A DNA stretch of 64,000 nucleotides, taken from positions 977,501-1,041,500 of the forward strand of contig NZ_CP015283.1 in the NCBI RefSeq assembly GCF_002094975.1, read 5' to 3'. The position numbers and the translations under genes were made by a program. Positions within the stretch are counted from its first letter, which is position 1. Every line of letters starts with the position of its first letter. The notes beneath the pieces are model-generated. The model saw only the letters and a program-made list of their open reading frames with translations, had not been told where the DNA came from and searched no databases. Positions 26,324 through 34,454 of the stretch are shown piece after piece. This DNA is from Streptococcus salivarius (GTDB lineage Bacteria > Bacillota > Bacilli > Lactobacillales > Streptococcaceae).

Positions 26324-27610
26324 ATGTCTATTAAAATTGGATTGCTTGGCTTTGGTACAGTAGCTAGCGGTATTCCTTTCCTTTTGAAGGAAAATGGTGA
26401 AAAGGTTCTTGCAGCCTCACGTGACCAACTCGAAATTGCGAAGGTTTTGGTTAAAGATGACGAGGAAAAAAATCGTCTTATCGCTGCAGGTAACGACTAC
26501 AATTTTGTCACAAATGTTGACGAAATCCTTAACGATGACGAGATTCAAATCGTTGTTGAATTGATGGGACGTATCGAGCCAGCTCGTACCTTTATCACAA
26601 AAGCACTTGAAGCAGGAAAAAACGTAGTTTCTGCTAACAAAGACTTGATTGCAACTCACGGCAAAGAGTTGATTTCTCTTGCCCAAGATAAGGGCGTGGC
26701 TTTCTACTATGAAGCTGCTGTTGCTGGTGGTATTCCAATTTTGCGTACTTTGGCTAATTCTTTGACATCTGACAAGGTGACACGTATTCTCGGTGTGCTT
26801 AACGGAACATCTAACTTTATGATGACTAAGATGGTTGACGAAGGTTGGTCATATGAGGATGCTCTTAAGACTGCCCAAGAACTTGGTTATGCTGAAAGTG
26901 ATCCAACCAACGACGTTGAAGGTATTGACGCTGCTTATAAAGCTGTTATCCTTAGCCAATTTGGTTTTGGTGCCACAATTGATTTCGACGATGTGACTCA
27001 CAAGGGGATTACAAACATCTCTACTGATGATGTAGCTGTCGCTCAAGAATTGGGCTATGTCATCAAATTGGTTGGTGATGTGCGTGAAGTAGAATCAGGT
27101 ATCTCAGCAGAAGTATCACCAACATTCTTGCCAAAAAATCACCCACTTGCTAGCGTTAGCGATGTTATGAATGCGGTCTTTGTTGAATCTATCGGTATTG
27201 GCGAATCAATGTACTACGGACCAGGTGCTGGTCAAAAACCAACAGCAACATCTGTTTTGGCAGACATTATCCGTATTGCTCGTCGTCTTTCAGATGGCAA
27301 TGTTGGTAAACCATTCAACGAGTTCCGCCGCGACTTGCCATTGGCTAATCCAGCGGACGTTAAGAGCAACTATTACTTTGCCCTTGATACGCCAGACGAA
27401 AAAGGTAAAATCCTTCACTTGTCTGAAATCTTCAACTCAGAAGATATTTCATTTGAACAAGTCTTGCAACAAAAAGCAAATGGCACAACAGCTCGTATCG
27501 TTGTGATTACACATGCTATGTCTAAAACACAACTCAAAGCTGTTACTGAAAAACTTGAAGCAGCAGAAGATTTCACTGTTGTCAACACATTGAAAGTTTT
27601 GTCTAACTAA
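26324..27610 (+). CDS. hom: Homoserine dehydrogenase
   Basis: This 428-aa enzyme reduces aspartate semialdehyde to homoserine, the branch point to threonine and methionine. It has the NAD(P) motif [11 protein letters not shown], the catalytic region ([24 protein letters not shown]) and a C-terminal ACT domain (about 350-428) for feedback control. AAGGAG lies 8 bases before the ATG, and an extended -10 TGGTACAAT lies near 26281. It is followed by thrB after a structured gap. Confidence 0.96.
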   Translation: MSIKIGLLGFGTVASGIPFLLKENGEKVLAASRDQLEIAKVLVKDDEEKNRLIAAGNDYNFVTNVDEILNDDEIQIVVELMGRIEPARTFITKALEAGKNVVSANKDLIATHGKELISLAQDKGVAFYYEAAVAGGIPILRTLANSLTSDKVTRILGVLNGTSNFMMTKMVDEGWSYEDALKTAQELGYAESDPTNDVEGIDAAYKAVILSQFGFGATIDFDDVTHKGITNISTDDVAVAQELGYVIKLVGDVREVESGISAEVSPTFLPKNHPLASVSDVMNAVFVESIGIGESMYYGPGAGQKPTATSVLADIIRIARRLSDGNVGKPFNEFRRDLPLANPADVKSNYYFALDTPDEKGKILHLSEIFNSEDISFEQVLQQKANGTTARIVVITHAMSKTQLKAVTEKLEAAEDFTVVNTLKVLSN

Positions 27611-27648
27611 TTGATAAGCCCATACTGGCGCGTATAAGAAAGGTATTC

Positions 27649-27680
27649 AAGGAGAAAAGTCGCTAATGGCTTTCCTCCTT
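27649..27680 (+). promoter_or_regulatory. Hairpin holding a ribosome-binding site between hom and thrB
   Basis: AAGGAGAAAAG (27649-27659) pairs with CTTTCCTCCTT (27670-27680) with one mismatch. The 5' arm is a strong Shine-Dalgarno sequence, placed for the short ORF at 27666, not for thrB. The hairpin with TTTT could act as an attenuator or hide the site. Confidence 0.45.
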
Positions 27681-27743
27681 TTGGTGTATTATTATGAAAA
27701 TTACTGTCCCAGCAACATCTGCCAATATTGGTCCAGGTTTTGA
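27666..27743 (+). CDS. Possible 25-aa leader ORF overlapping the thrB start
   Basis: ATG at 27666 follows AAGGAG by 11 bases and opens a 25-codon frame (begins [10 protein letters not shown]) that ends at 27743, 50 bases inside thrB in another frame. thrB itself has only a weak site (GGTG at 27683-27686). Translation of this frame could open the hairpin and couple to thrB. It may equally be chance. Confidence 0.3.
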   Translation: MAFLLLVYYYENYCPSNICQYWSRF

Positions 27744-28554
27744 CTCTGTGGGTGTTGCCGTTTCTAAATATTTGACAATCGAGGTGCTTGAACCAGCAGA
27801 TGCATGGCATATCGAACACGATTTGGGCGATATTCCTTCAGATGAAAATAACCTCCTCATTTCAACAGCCTTGCAGGTGAAGTCTGATTTGCAGCCCCAT
27901 AAATTGGTGATGACATCAGATATTCCCTTGGCGCGTGGGCTAGGTTCTTCAAGTTCTGTTATTGTCGCAGGAATCGAGTTGGCCAATCAATTGGCAGACT
28001 TGAAGCTCTCAGACGATGATAAACTTGATATTGCGACCAAGATTGAAGGTCACCCGGACAATGTTGCTCCAGCTATTTTTGGGAATCTTGTTGTGGCCTC
28101 TTATGTGGACGAACATGTTAATAGCATTGTTACAGATTTTCCAGAGTGTGCCTTTGTAGCCTTCATCCCGAGCTATGAACTCAAAACGTCTGATTCACGT
28201 GGGGTTCTTCCAAGTGACTTGTCTTACAAAGAAGCTGTAGCTGCATCATCTATTGCCAACGTTGCCATTGCTGCCCTCTTTGCAGGTGATTTGGTTAAGG
28301 CGGGACGTGCCATCCAAGGAGACATGTTCCACGAACGCTACCGTCAAAAACTGGTTAAAGAATTTGCGACTATTAAAGAATTGTCAGGCCAATACAGTGC
28401 TTATGCGGCCTATCTCTCAGGTGCTGGCCCAACAGTTATGACCTTGACACCAAATGATCAGGCTGAGGCTCTTAAAACGGCAATAGATGGTCTTGGTTTA
28501 GATGGTGAAACCTTCATCCTATCTGTGGACAAAGCAGGTGTGGTCGTTGACTAG
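27694..28554 (+). CDS. thrB: Homoserine kinase
   Basis: This 286-aa GHMP kinase phosphorylates homoserine for threonine synthesis. The ATP-binding glycine/serine loop [11 protein letters not shown] and the N-terminal [15 protein letters not shown] motif are clear, and LSGAGPTVM near the end is the third GHMP motif. It follows hom by 83 bases, a standard hom-thrB unit; thrC is not in the window. Its own ribosome-binding site is weak, with a better one buried in the hairpin upstream. Confidence 0.95.
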   Translation: MKITVPATSANIGPGFDSVGVAVSKYLTIEVLEPADAWHIEHDLGDIPSDENNLLISTALQVKSDLQPHKLVMTSDIPLARGLGSSSSVIVAGIELANQLADLKLSDDDKLDIATKIEGHPDNVAPAIFGNLVVASYVDEHVNSIVTDFPECAFVAFIPSYELKTSDSRGVLPSDLSYKEAVAASSIANVAIAALFAGDLVKAGRAIQGDMFHERYRQKLVKEFATIKELSGQYSAYAAYLSGAGPTVMTLTPNDQAEALKTAIDGLGLDGETFILSVDKAGVVVD

Positions 28555-29431
28555 AAAAAATCAAGGGCTATTCTTTGGTCTAGCGACTTATATTCAATGG
28601 GGATTTTTATCCCTTTTTTGGAAGCTTTTAGCAGGTGTTTCGGCTTACAACACCTTCTCATGGCGAATTGTTTTTACTGTAGTGACTATGTTGGTCTATG
28701 CCCTAGTTGCTAAGCAAAATGCACGTTTTAAAGATGAATTAATCGAACTTTGGCGAGATAAGAAAGTCTTACTTCGGATGCTACTTGCTAGTTTTCTCAT
28801 AGCAGCTAACTGGTTGATTTATATCTATGCTGTGGGTCATGGTCAAGCGACGCAGGCTAGCTTGGGCTATTACATTATGCCTATTGTTTCTATCCTATTT
28901 GCCCTCATTTTTCTTCGTGAATCATTGAGTAGGACCATGTGGGCAGCAGTGGTATTGGCCTTTATAGGAGTACTGGTTCTTGTTGTCAATACAGGAAAAC
29001 TTCCCATGGTTTCTTTGGGATTGGCCCTGACCTTTGGTTTCTATGGTTTAATCAAAAAAGGGGTTAAGCTCTCCAGTGACGTAGCCATGCTAGTAGAAAG
29101 TGGCTTGCTACTACCTTTTGTAGCTATCTATCTCATATTCTTTTCTCCAGAATCATTTTCTTCCTATTCGAGCTTGGAGATGTTTCTTCTAGTCATCTCA
29201 GGTGTAGTGACGGCTGTTCCTTTGCTTTGCTTCTCAGAAGCAGTCAAAAGGGCACCGCTTAACCTTATCGGTTTCATCCAGTATCTTAATCCTACCATTC
29301 AACTTCTTGTAGCCATTCTCATTTTTGGTGAGACGGTCAGCTTTGGAGAATTGAAAGGCTTCCTCTTTATCTGGATGGCCATCCTAGTCTTTGTAACTGG
29401 CCAAATAGTAACATTTCATAGAAGTTCCTGA
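28547..29431 (+). CDS. RarD-like EamA/DMT-superfamily transporter
   Basis: This protein of about 294 aa has ten hydrophobic segments and the RarD-type start ([24 protein letters not shown]). Substrate unknown. The start is uncertain: a TTG at 28547 gives the family-like N-terminus TRKNQG, overlaps the thrB stop by 8 bases and has GGTG upstream; a GTG at 28538 and an ATG at 28502 lie further inside thrB. The overlap suggests translational coupling to thrB. It ends inside a terminator stem. Confidence 0.8.
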   Translation: MTRKNQGLFFGLATYIQWGFLSLFWKLLAGVSAYNTFSWRIVFTVVTMLVYALVAKQNARFKDELIELWRDKKVLLRMLLASFLIAANWLIYIYAVGHGQATQASLGYYIMPIVSILFALIFLRESLSRTMWAAVVLAFIGVLVLVVNTGKLPMVSLGLALTFGFYGLIKKGVKLSSDVAMLVESGLLLPFVAIYLIFFSPESFSSYSSLEMFLLVISGVVTAVPLLCFSEAVKRAPLNLIGFIQYLNPTIQLLVAILIFGETVSFGELKGFLFIWMAILVFVTGQIVTFHRSS

Positions 29432-29450
29432 TAGCTATCGGGAACTTTTT
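29421..29450 (+). terminator. Rho-independent terminator overlapping the transporter stop codon
   Basis: AAGTTCCTGAT (29422-29432) pairs with ATCGGGAACTT (29437-29447) with one G-U pair and is followed by T residues. The TGA stop is within the 5' arm. Confidence 0.88.
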
Positions 29451-29543
29451 ATAATGCCGTTCTAAAAATTAATCAAGCTTATCTGACAATTTTAGAATTT
29501 TAAGATATAATAGTGATATTAGATTAAAATAATGGAGTATTTT

Positions 29544-30161
29544 ATGCGAAAAATGAAAAAGCTAGCGAGCTATCTGATTCTGCTTGCTATTCCAGTTGCT
29601 ATTGCTGTAGCCCTGTTTGTTTTTAACGGTTCGGGTTATCGCTTGTCAGAACAAGATGCGGCAGACATCGCCTACAAAAATGCTGGTGTCCAAACTTCTG
29701 AGATTTCTCAATCAGCAATCTCAAAATTACGTATTGGATTACATGGAAGCTATAGTGTTAGTTTTACAACACCCGACAATCATTTTGAATACACTATTGA
29801 TGGTCAGTCAGGATCTATTTTGAAACATAAGAGTGACCATCCAACATCTAAGGATGAGGATGATACTAAAAAAGGTGAAGAGACTAAAGATGAGAGTCAG
29901 TCTAGCGAAAGCAAGGATGAGCCACCAGTATCTAAAGAAGCTGCTCAAACAACAGCACTCAATCATGCGGGATTGGCTGAAGGTTCTGTAACGAACTTGA
30001 CGGTAGATTTGAAGACTGAAGGAAGCGGGAAAGTCTACAATATTAGCTTTGATTATGCAGTGAGTCATTTGCGTTATAAATACGCAGTAAATGCTGATTC
30101 GGGAGCTATCGTAGCCTATACAACTGAGTATCTCACAGGGGTTGCGACTCCTGCTCAGTAG
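29544..30161 (+). CDS. Membrane-anchored protein with two PepSY domains
   Basis: This 205-aa protein has one N-terminal membrane helix (about 8-28) and two PepSY-like domains (about 35-100 and 130-200, each with A...A...AG.....V......L and Y.....D..SG.I). A charged Ser/Asp/Glu/Lys linker joins them. PepSY domains often inhibit or hold peptidases in the envelope; the partner is unknown. I chose the ATG at 29544, since GGAG lies 7 bases upstream and the ATG at 29532 contains that site. Confidence 0.75.
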   Translation: MRKMKKLASYLILLAIPVAIAVALFVFNGSGYRLSEQDAADIAYKNAGVQTSEISQSAISKLRIGLHGSYSVSFTTPDNHFEYTIDGQSGSILKHKSDHPTSKDEDDTKKGEETKDESQSSESKDEPPVSKEAAQTTALNHAGLAEGSVTNLTVDLKTEGSGKVYNISFDYAVSHLRYKYAVNADSGAIVAYTTEYLTGVATPAQ

Positions 30162-30205
30162 GTCACAGATAGAGTGAAAGCTCTCCTTATCATTGAGGAA
30201 AATCC

Positions 30206-30252
30206 TTGCAATTTCTCTGAAATGGTGTAAACTTAAAGTGAAAACGGTAACA
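30206..30252 (+). promoter_or_regulatory. Promoter with downstream cre (CcpA) site
   Basis: TTGCAA (30206-30211), 16 bases, and TAAACT (30228-30233) form the promoter. A consensus cre, TGAAAACGGTAACA (30239-30252), lies at the expected start point, as at 7118. It predicts catabolite repression of the small gene at 30294. Confidence 0.65.
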
Positions 30253-30293
30253 GTGGCTGTAAAGGTTGCCGTAGAATCAAGGAGGCTTTGACC

Positions 30294-30497
30294 ATGAAAG
30301 AATTCCAAGCATTTAAAGACACGCTTAGCAATAAGGCTCTCAAAGCCATTTACGAAGAAAGTAAATTGGAAGTCCAAGACGAAACAACTGAAGGTACAGA
30401 AGCTTTCTCACTAGCCTTGGCAACCCAAATGGCTATCAATCTACTTGAAAGCTATGAAAAATGGCTAAAAGAAGAAAGAGCTAAGGAAGAAAAATAA
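30294..30497 (+). CDS. Small hypothetical protein (67 aa)
   Basis: This small soluble, mostly helical and charged protein (begins MKEFQAFKDTLSNKALKAIY) resembles short conserved streptococcal proteins of unknown function (DUF5962-like by recall). The ATG at 30294 has AAGGAGG 8 bases upstream, better than the TTG at 30288. A cre site in the promoter and a strong terminator right after the gene make it a single-gene unit. No function can be assigned. Confidence 0.65.
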   Translation: MKEFQAFKDTLSNKALKAIYEESKLEVQDETTEGTEAFSLALATQMAINLLESYEKWLKEERAKEEK

Positions 30498-30502
30498 GAT
30501 AC

Positions 30503-30529
30503 AATCCTTGTCGGAAGACAGGGATTTTT
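30503..30529 (+). terminator. Rho-independent terminator
   Basis: AATCCTTGTC (30503-30512) pairs with GACAGGGATT (30517-30526), loop GGAA, then T residues. The IS30 element begins 7 bases later. Confidence 0.9.
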
Positions 30530-30535
30530 CTTATG

Positions 30536-31620
30536 CTTGAATGTACAATATAAGTGCACAATAAAAACTCATAAGATTTTCTAGTAAAATAGAATTGAAC
30601 GAACTAGTTACGAAAGGAAATCTTATGAGCTACCATCATTTTACCATAGACGAGCGTGAAAGTATTCTCATTTACCGTACGCAAGGCCTAAATTTTTCTC
30701 AAATTGCTAAGTTACTTCATCGTCATCCATCTAGTATTAGTCGTGAGTGGAAGCGCCATACAAAATCAGGAGCTTATTCTCCAAATCATGCACAGGAATC
30801 GTACCATAATGCCAAATCACACTGTGGGCGGAAACGGATGCTTGAAATAGATCACAATTTAAGCAATACCATCAAACATCTATTTCTCGATTACCAATGG
30901 TCTCCTGAAGAAATAGAAGGTCGGTTGCGCTTAGAGTATGGGAAAACTGTTGTTAGTTATCAAACAATCTATAGAGCCATTTATCGAGGACATTTTGAGG
31001 ATAACTCATTATCTCATGGTGCTCGTGGTGTCATTCGTAAACTTCGTCATCGTGGGAAAACACGTCATACTAAAGGTCATGTTGAAAATAGAGGGAAAAT
31101 ATCCATTTCTCATACAATTCACGAAAGACCAGAAGAGGCTAATAATCGAACTAGAATAGGAGATTGGGAAGCCGATACTGTTGCAGGTAAAACTGGAAAA
31201 GCTTGTTTAGTGACTCTAACAGACCGTTATTCTCGTTTTCTAAAAATCAAAAAGGTAGCTGTTAAGAAAAGCAAGTTGGTAATAGAAGCTATGGTAAAAC
31301 TGTTAGAACCCTTGACGAAGTATACAGTAACTCCTGATAGAGGGAAAGAATTCACCTATCATCAGAAATTGAGTGATCAATTGAACATTGAAGTCTATTT
31401 TCCTGACCCTCATGCTCCATGGCAACGAGGAACCAATGAGAACACGAATGGATTACTTAGAGAATATTTTCCAAAGGGTAGTGATCTAACATTGGTTGAT
31501 GATCAGACTATTCAGCTATGGGAGAACAAACTTAATAATAGGCCACGAAAATGTCTTAACTGGAAAACACCTTATGAAGTATTCTATGGGGAAAGTATGC
31601 ACTTAATTTGACAATTCAAG
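30536..31620 (+). mobile_element. Complete IS30-family insertion sequence
   Basis: The element is about 1085 bp with imperfect terminal inverted repeats: the left end starts CTTGAATGTACAATA (30536) and the right end, read inward, starts CTTGAATTGTCAAAT (31620). Both continue to TAAGTGCA. The flanks read TATG and TGAG, allowing a 2-bp TG target duplication. It contains one intact transposase gene. It landed between a terminator and the valine T-box promoter, so it probably breaks no gene. Confidence 0.85.
30625..31611 (+). CDS. IS30-family transposase
   Basis: This 328-aa transposase has an N-terminal helix-turn-helix (FTIDERESI...LNFSQIAKLLHRHPSSISRE), a central DNA-binding region and a DDE catalytic core: GDWEADTV, TPDRGKEF and the Glu in NENTNGLLREY. 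The frame is intact, so the element may be active. The second catalytic motif reads DRGKEF where many family members have DNG. GAAAGGA lies 5-11 bases before the ATG at 30625; an in-frame TTG at 30595 is less likely. Confidence 0.92.
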   Translation: MSYHHFTIDERESILIYRTQGLNFSQIAKLLHRHPSSISREWKRHTKSGAYSPNHAQESYHNAKSHCGRKRMLEIDHNLSNTIKHLFLDYQWSPEEIEGRLRLEYGKTVVSYQTIYRAIYRGHFEDNSLSHGARGVIRKLRHRGKTRHTKGHVENRGKISISHTIHERPEEANNRTRIGDWEADTVAGKTGKACLVTLTDRYSRFLKIKKVAVKKSKLVIEAMVKLLEPLTKYTVTPDRGKEFTYHQKLSDQLNIEVYFPDPHAPWQRGTNENTNGLLREYFPKGSDLTLVDDQTIQLWENKLNNRPRKCLNWKTPYEVFYGESMHLI

Positions 31621-31709
31621 TGAGAATAAGAAGTGATGCATTGTATCTATGTTTCAAAGTGGAATCTGTAGTCTGACTTATTGTGATAACATCTTCCCCA
31701 TAATTTCGT

Positions 31710-31738
31710 TTGTCTTGAGATTAAAAATGTGATAGAAT
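31710..31738 (+). promoter_or_regulatory. Promoter of the valine T-box transcript
   Basis: TTGTCT (31710-31715), 17 bases, and TAGAAT (31733-31738). Stem I of the T-box begins directly after it. Confidence 0.6.
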
Positions 31739-31740
31739 AA

Positions 31741-31927
31741 GACCAATCAGAGGTGCTTTGAAGCCCATTTGTCACAGGAAGCGGTGGTACTGAGAAATCC
31801 GCACAAATGCCAAAGCTGGTTGCTGATGGTCAAATTGAATCAAGAAAGCTGTGAGTGGTTGCCACTCAAAACTGGGTGGTACCGCGGATACACATTCGTC
31901 CCTGTCATATTATGGCAGGGATTTTCT
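31741..31927 (+). promoter_or_regulatory. T-box leader, valine-specific
   Basis: Stem I base: GACCAATCAG (31741-31750) pairs with CTGATGGTC (31823-31831). The specifier loop ends with GTT (Val, 31819-31821) plus a purine right before the 3' arm. The T-box motif GGTGGTACCGCG is at 31875-31886, and the terminator arms CCCTGTCA (31900-31907) and TGGCAGGG (31913-31920) precede a T run. Uncharged tRNA-Val should switch on the genes behind. The next synthetase gene downstream is valS, 2.5 kb away with three other genes between. Confidence 0.88.
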
Positions 31928-32029
31928 ATATCTTTTAAAGAACCAAGACCGAAGGTCGCAGGTGAATTTAGAGATATTGATGCAGACGGAGCGAAAGCGA
32001 GGTCTACGTTCCTACCAAAGGAGGGTGAC

Positions 32030-32608
32030 ATGAAGCAATCTTTTGAGACCAGTAAATTGTATTATGGTTTTCCCATTTTTATCTTGGGTTACCAGGACCA
32101 GACACATGGCTATAATGTGACGACTTGTAGTTCTTCCTATAGTCTAGGAGATTGGCTAGTCATCGGGGTTGGTAGCGAGGAAAATGCGGCAGACCAGATT
32201 AAACATTATCAGAAATTTACAGTGAATATTCCTGATGAAAACCTCATGCTAGAGATGGAACAGGCTGGTTTTATTAGTCATCGTGAAAAGATTGATAAAC
32301 TTGGCTTGGATTTCCGACCTTCTGAACTGACACAAGCACCTATTTTGGATGCTTGTCCAGTCGTTTTGGATTGTAAGGTAGACAGAATTATTGAGGAAGA
32401 TGGTATCTGTCATATCTTTGCTAAGATTCTAGACCGTCTGGCTGAATCTGATTTGTTGGATGATAGGGAACATTTTAAAAATGACCGTTTTGCACCGGCT
32501 TACTTTATGGGAGATGGACATAAGCGTGTCTATCGCTATCTAGATGACCGAATCGACCCCATGGGAAGCTTCATCAAGAAAGCGAGGAAGAAGAATGACA
32601 AGAGCTGA
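32030..32608 (+). CDS. Flavin reductase-like domain protein
   Basis: This 192-aa protein resembles the FMN-binding flavin reductase-like family: FETSKLYYGFPIFILGYQD, a CSSSYSLGDWLVIGV core, and an FTVNIPDENLMLEMEQAG segment. It may bind FMN and reduce flavin or act in stress; the substrate is unknown. AAAGGAGGG lies 5-13 bases before the ATG at 32030, so earlier in-frame codons in the T-box leader are not the start. First gene after the valine T-box; the next gene overlaps it by 14 bases. Confidence 0.78.
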   Translation: MKQSFETSKLYYGFPIFILGYQDQTHGYNVTTCSSSYSLGDWLVIGVGSEENAADQIKHYQKFTVNIPDENLMLEMEQAGFISHREKIDKLGLDFRPSELTQAPILDACPVVLDCKVDRIIEEDGICHIFAKILDRLAESDLLDDREHFKNDRFAPAYFMGDGHKRVYRYLDDRIDPMGSFIKKARKKNDKS

Positions 32609-33164
32609 ATTACCAGAACAAATCGAAACAGAACGTCTTCTTTTACGAGTCCGAACAGTGGCGGATGCCGAAGATATCTTTGATTTTGCCAGTCGTCCAG
32701 AAGTCTCTTACCCAGCAGGATTTCCACCCGTCAAGACCTTGGAAGATGAGATTTACTATCTAGAGCATATCCTCCCCGAGCGCAATCAAAAAGACAATCT
32801 CCCAGCTGGTTATGGCATTGTGGTCAAGGGGACTGATAAAGTGATCGGTTCTGTTGATTTCAACCATCGCCACGAAGATGATGTGCTGGAAATTGGCTAT
32901 ACCTTGCACCCAGATTATTGGGGCCGAAGCTATGTGCCAGAAGCGGCGCGTGCTTTGATTGACCTAGGATTTAAGGATTTGGGTCTTCACAAGATTGAGC
33001 TGACATGTTTTGGCTACAATGTCCAAAGTCAACGCGTCGCTGAGAAGCTTGGTTTTACCCTCGAAGCTTGTATAAGGGACCGCAAAGATGCCCAAGGAAA
33101 TCGCTGTGACAGTTTGATGTATGGCTTGTTGAAGAGTGAGTGGGAAGTAATGATAGATGGCTAA
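32595..33164 (+). CDS. GNAT acetyltransferase (RimJ/RimL type)
   Basis: This 189-aa protein has the GNAT fold: IETERLLLR at the start, GSVDFNHRHEDDVLEIGYTLHP, the acetyl-CoA loop region WGRSYVPEAARALI and NVQSQRVAEKLGF near the end. Members acetylate ribosomal protein N-termini, amino acids or drugs; this substrate is not predictable. The start at 32595 has GAGGAAGAAG upstream and overlaps the preceding gene by 14 bases; the next gene overlaps its end by 8 bases, so the three form a tight operon. Confidence 0.82.
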   Translation: MTRAELPEQIETERLLLRVRTVADAEDIFDFASRPEVSYPAGFPPVKTLEDEIYYLEHILPERNQKDNLPAGYGIVVKGTDKVIGSVDFNHRHEDDVLEIGYTLHPDYWGRSYVPEAARALIDLGFKDLGLHKIELTCFGYNVQSQRVAEKLGFTLEACIRDRKDAQGNRCDSLMYGLLKSEWEVMIDG

Positions 33165-34398
33165 AAAGAAAAATCGACAAAAAGAATTTAAGCGTAAGCA
33201 AAAATTGATGATAAAAGTTGTTTCTGAAGAAGAAATTGCATTGACAGAATCACTTGGGTATCAACCTGTCTTTGTAGAACGTCGGAAAATTCAAAATTTT
33301 GATGAACAAAACATAGCAATGATGCAATATTTTTATGAATATGGGGTTTATCCGGATGTTCAGGAAATCAATTCCAAATTGGGAACCGGGACTTTTGATT
33401 GGAATCAAGATCATGCTTTATTCAGAGAAGCTATGTATACTCCAAATAAACAAAAGAGAAATAAACTGTTAAAACAAGTTTTAAAGCTTAACCCAGATTA
33501 TTTTGCTGCCGAGTATCATCTTTTTCTTTCGACTGTTCAAGACATTGACTTACCAACTTTTAAAAGAGTATTGGAATTTGAAACTCTGGTTTTAGAAAAA
33601 TGGAAAATCAATGGGTATAACAATTGGAACTCCTTTGAAGCACGCCCGATCCTAACTGCTCTTATGTTTCTGATTGAATATTATATGGCGGAAAGATTTT
33701 ATTATAAGGCTTTGGAAATGGTTAACTTATACTTAAGTAAACAACCAGAGCGATTCCCTCCTAACTTTGTTTTCTGTATGCTCTCTCTATATCATATCAC
33801 TGGACAAGAATCTAAAGTTGAACGGTTCTATCAGGAAGAACTGAATCAAGGAATACGTAGTGATACTGTGTTGATACATGCTATTATTTCTGCTTTCTCT
33901 AGAGGAAAGGTTGAAGAGGCAAGTAAATTATTTGCAAAACTTGTGGAAATCAACGATGATGCTGTTGACTATTTTATAGATGAAGATTGGCCCTTTAAGA
34001 TTCCTGAAATAGAAGAACTGGAATGTTATTACCCAAATTCAGTCGAATCACTACAAGCTAGCCTGTATCCTATGTCTGATTATTTACAGGAAAATATTAT
34101 TTTGACAGACTTTTTGACAAATGAGGCAGAGAAATTTTGCTCTATATCAGGAATTACTAGCCCTCCTGATTTAGCGGAAAAGTTATATACGGTAACTAAC
34201 TGGTTCTCGTTTATGCGAGAAGAGAAAATGAAGGGAATTCGGATGGATATTGTCCGCATTTTTGTTGAAAATGGAATTCAAACGTCTGCTGACTTTAAAA
34301 ATTGGACAGAAAAAGAAATCCTCGCTTTGAAGGGAATTGGTCCTGTTACCGTTCAGAAGCTAAAGGGAAATGGGATAAGGTTTAAAAAAGATAATTAA
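33157..34398 (+). CDS. Uncharacterised helical-repeat protein with a C-terminal helix-hairpin-helix motif
   Basis: I do not recognise this 413-aa family. The N-terminus is very basic (MAKKKNRQKEFKRKQK). The middle (about 80-290) is alpha-helical with a TPR-like spacing of hydrophobic residues. The last 40 residues include a helix-hairpin-helix-like motif (ILALKGIGPVTVQKLKGNGI) typical of DNA binding. It overlaps the GNAT gene by 8 bases and precedes valS by 56 bases with no terminator seen. It is AT-richer than valS, a possible sign of later arrival. Confidence 0.6.
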   Translation: MAKKKNRQKEFKRKQKLMIKVVSEEEIALTESLGYQPVFVERRKIQNFDEQNIAMMQYFYEYGVYPDVQEINSKLGTGTFDWNQDHALFREAMYTPNKQKRNKLLKQVLKLNPDYFAAEYHLFLSTVQDIDLPTFKRVLEFETLVLEKWKINGYNNWNSFEARPILTALMFLIEYYMAERFYYKALEMVNLYLSKQPERFPPNFVFCMLSLYHITGQESKVERFYQEELNQGIRSDTVLIHAIISAFSRGKVEEASKLFAKLVEINDDAVDYFIDEDWPFKIPEIEELECYYPNSVESLQASLYPMSDYLQENIILTDFLTNEAEKFCSISGITSPPDLAEKLYTVTNWFSFMREEKMKGIRMDIVRIFVENGIQTSADFKNWTEKEILALKGIGPVTVQKLKGNGIRFKKDN

Positions 34399-34454
34399 TT
34401 ATTTATTAATAAAAATTTAAATAAACAATAGAAATAACTAGAAAGGACACACAC

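Noticed and set aside
28502..28546. ATG at 28502 as start of the RarD-like gene
   Set aside because: It would add residues unlike the family N-terminus and sit 53 bases inside thrB without a clear ribosome-binding site.
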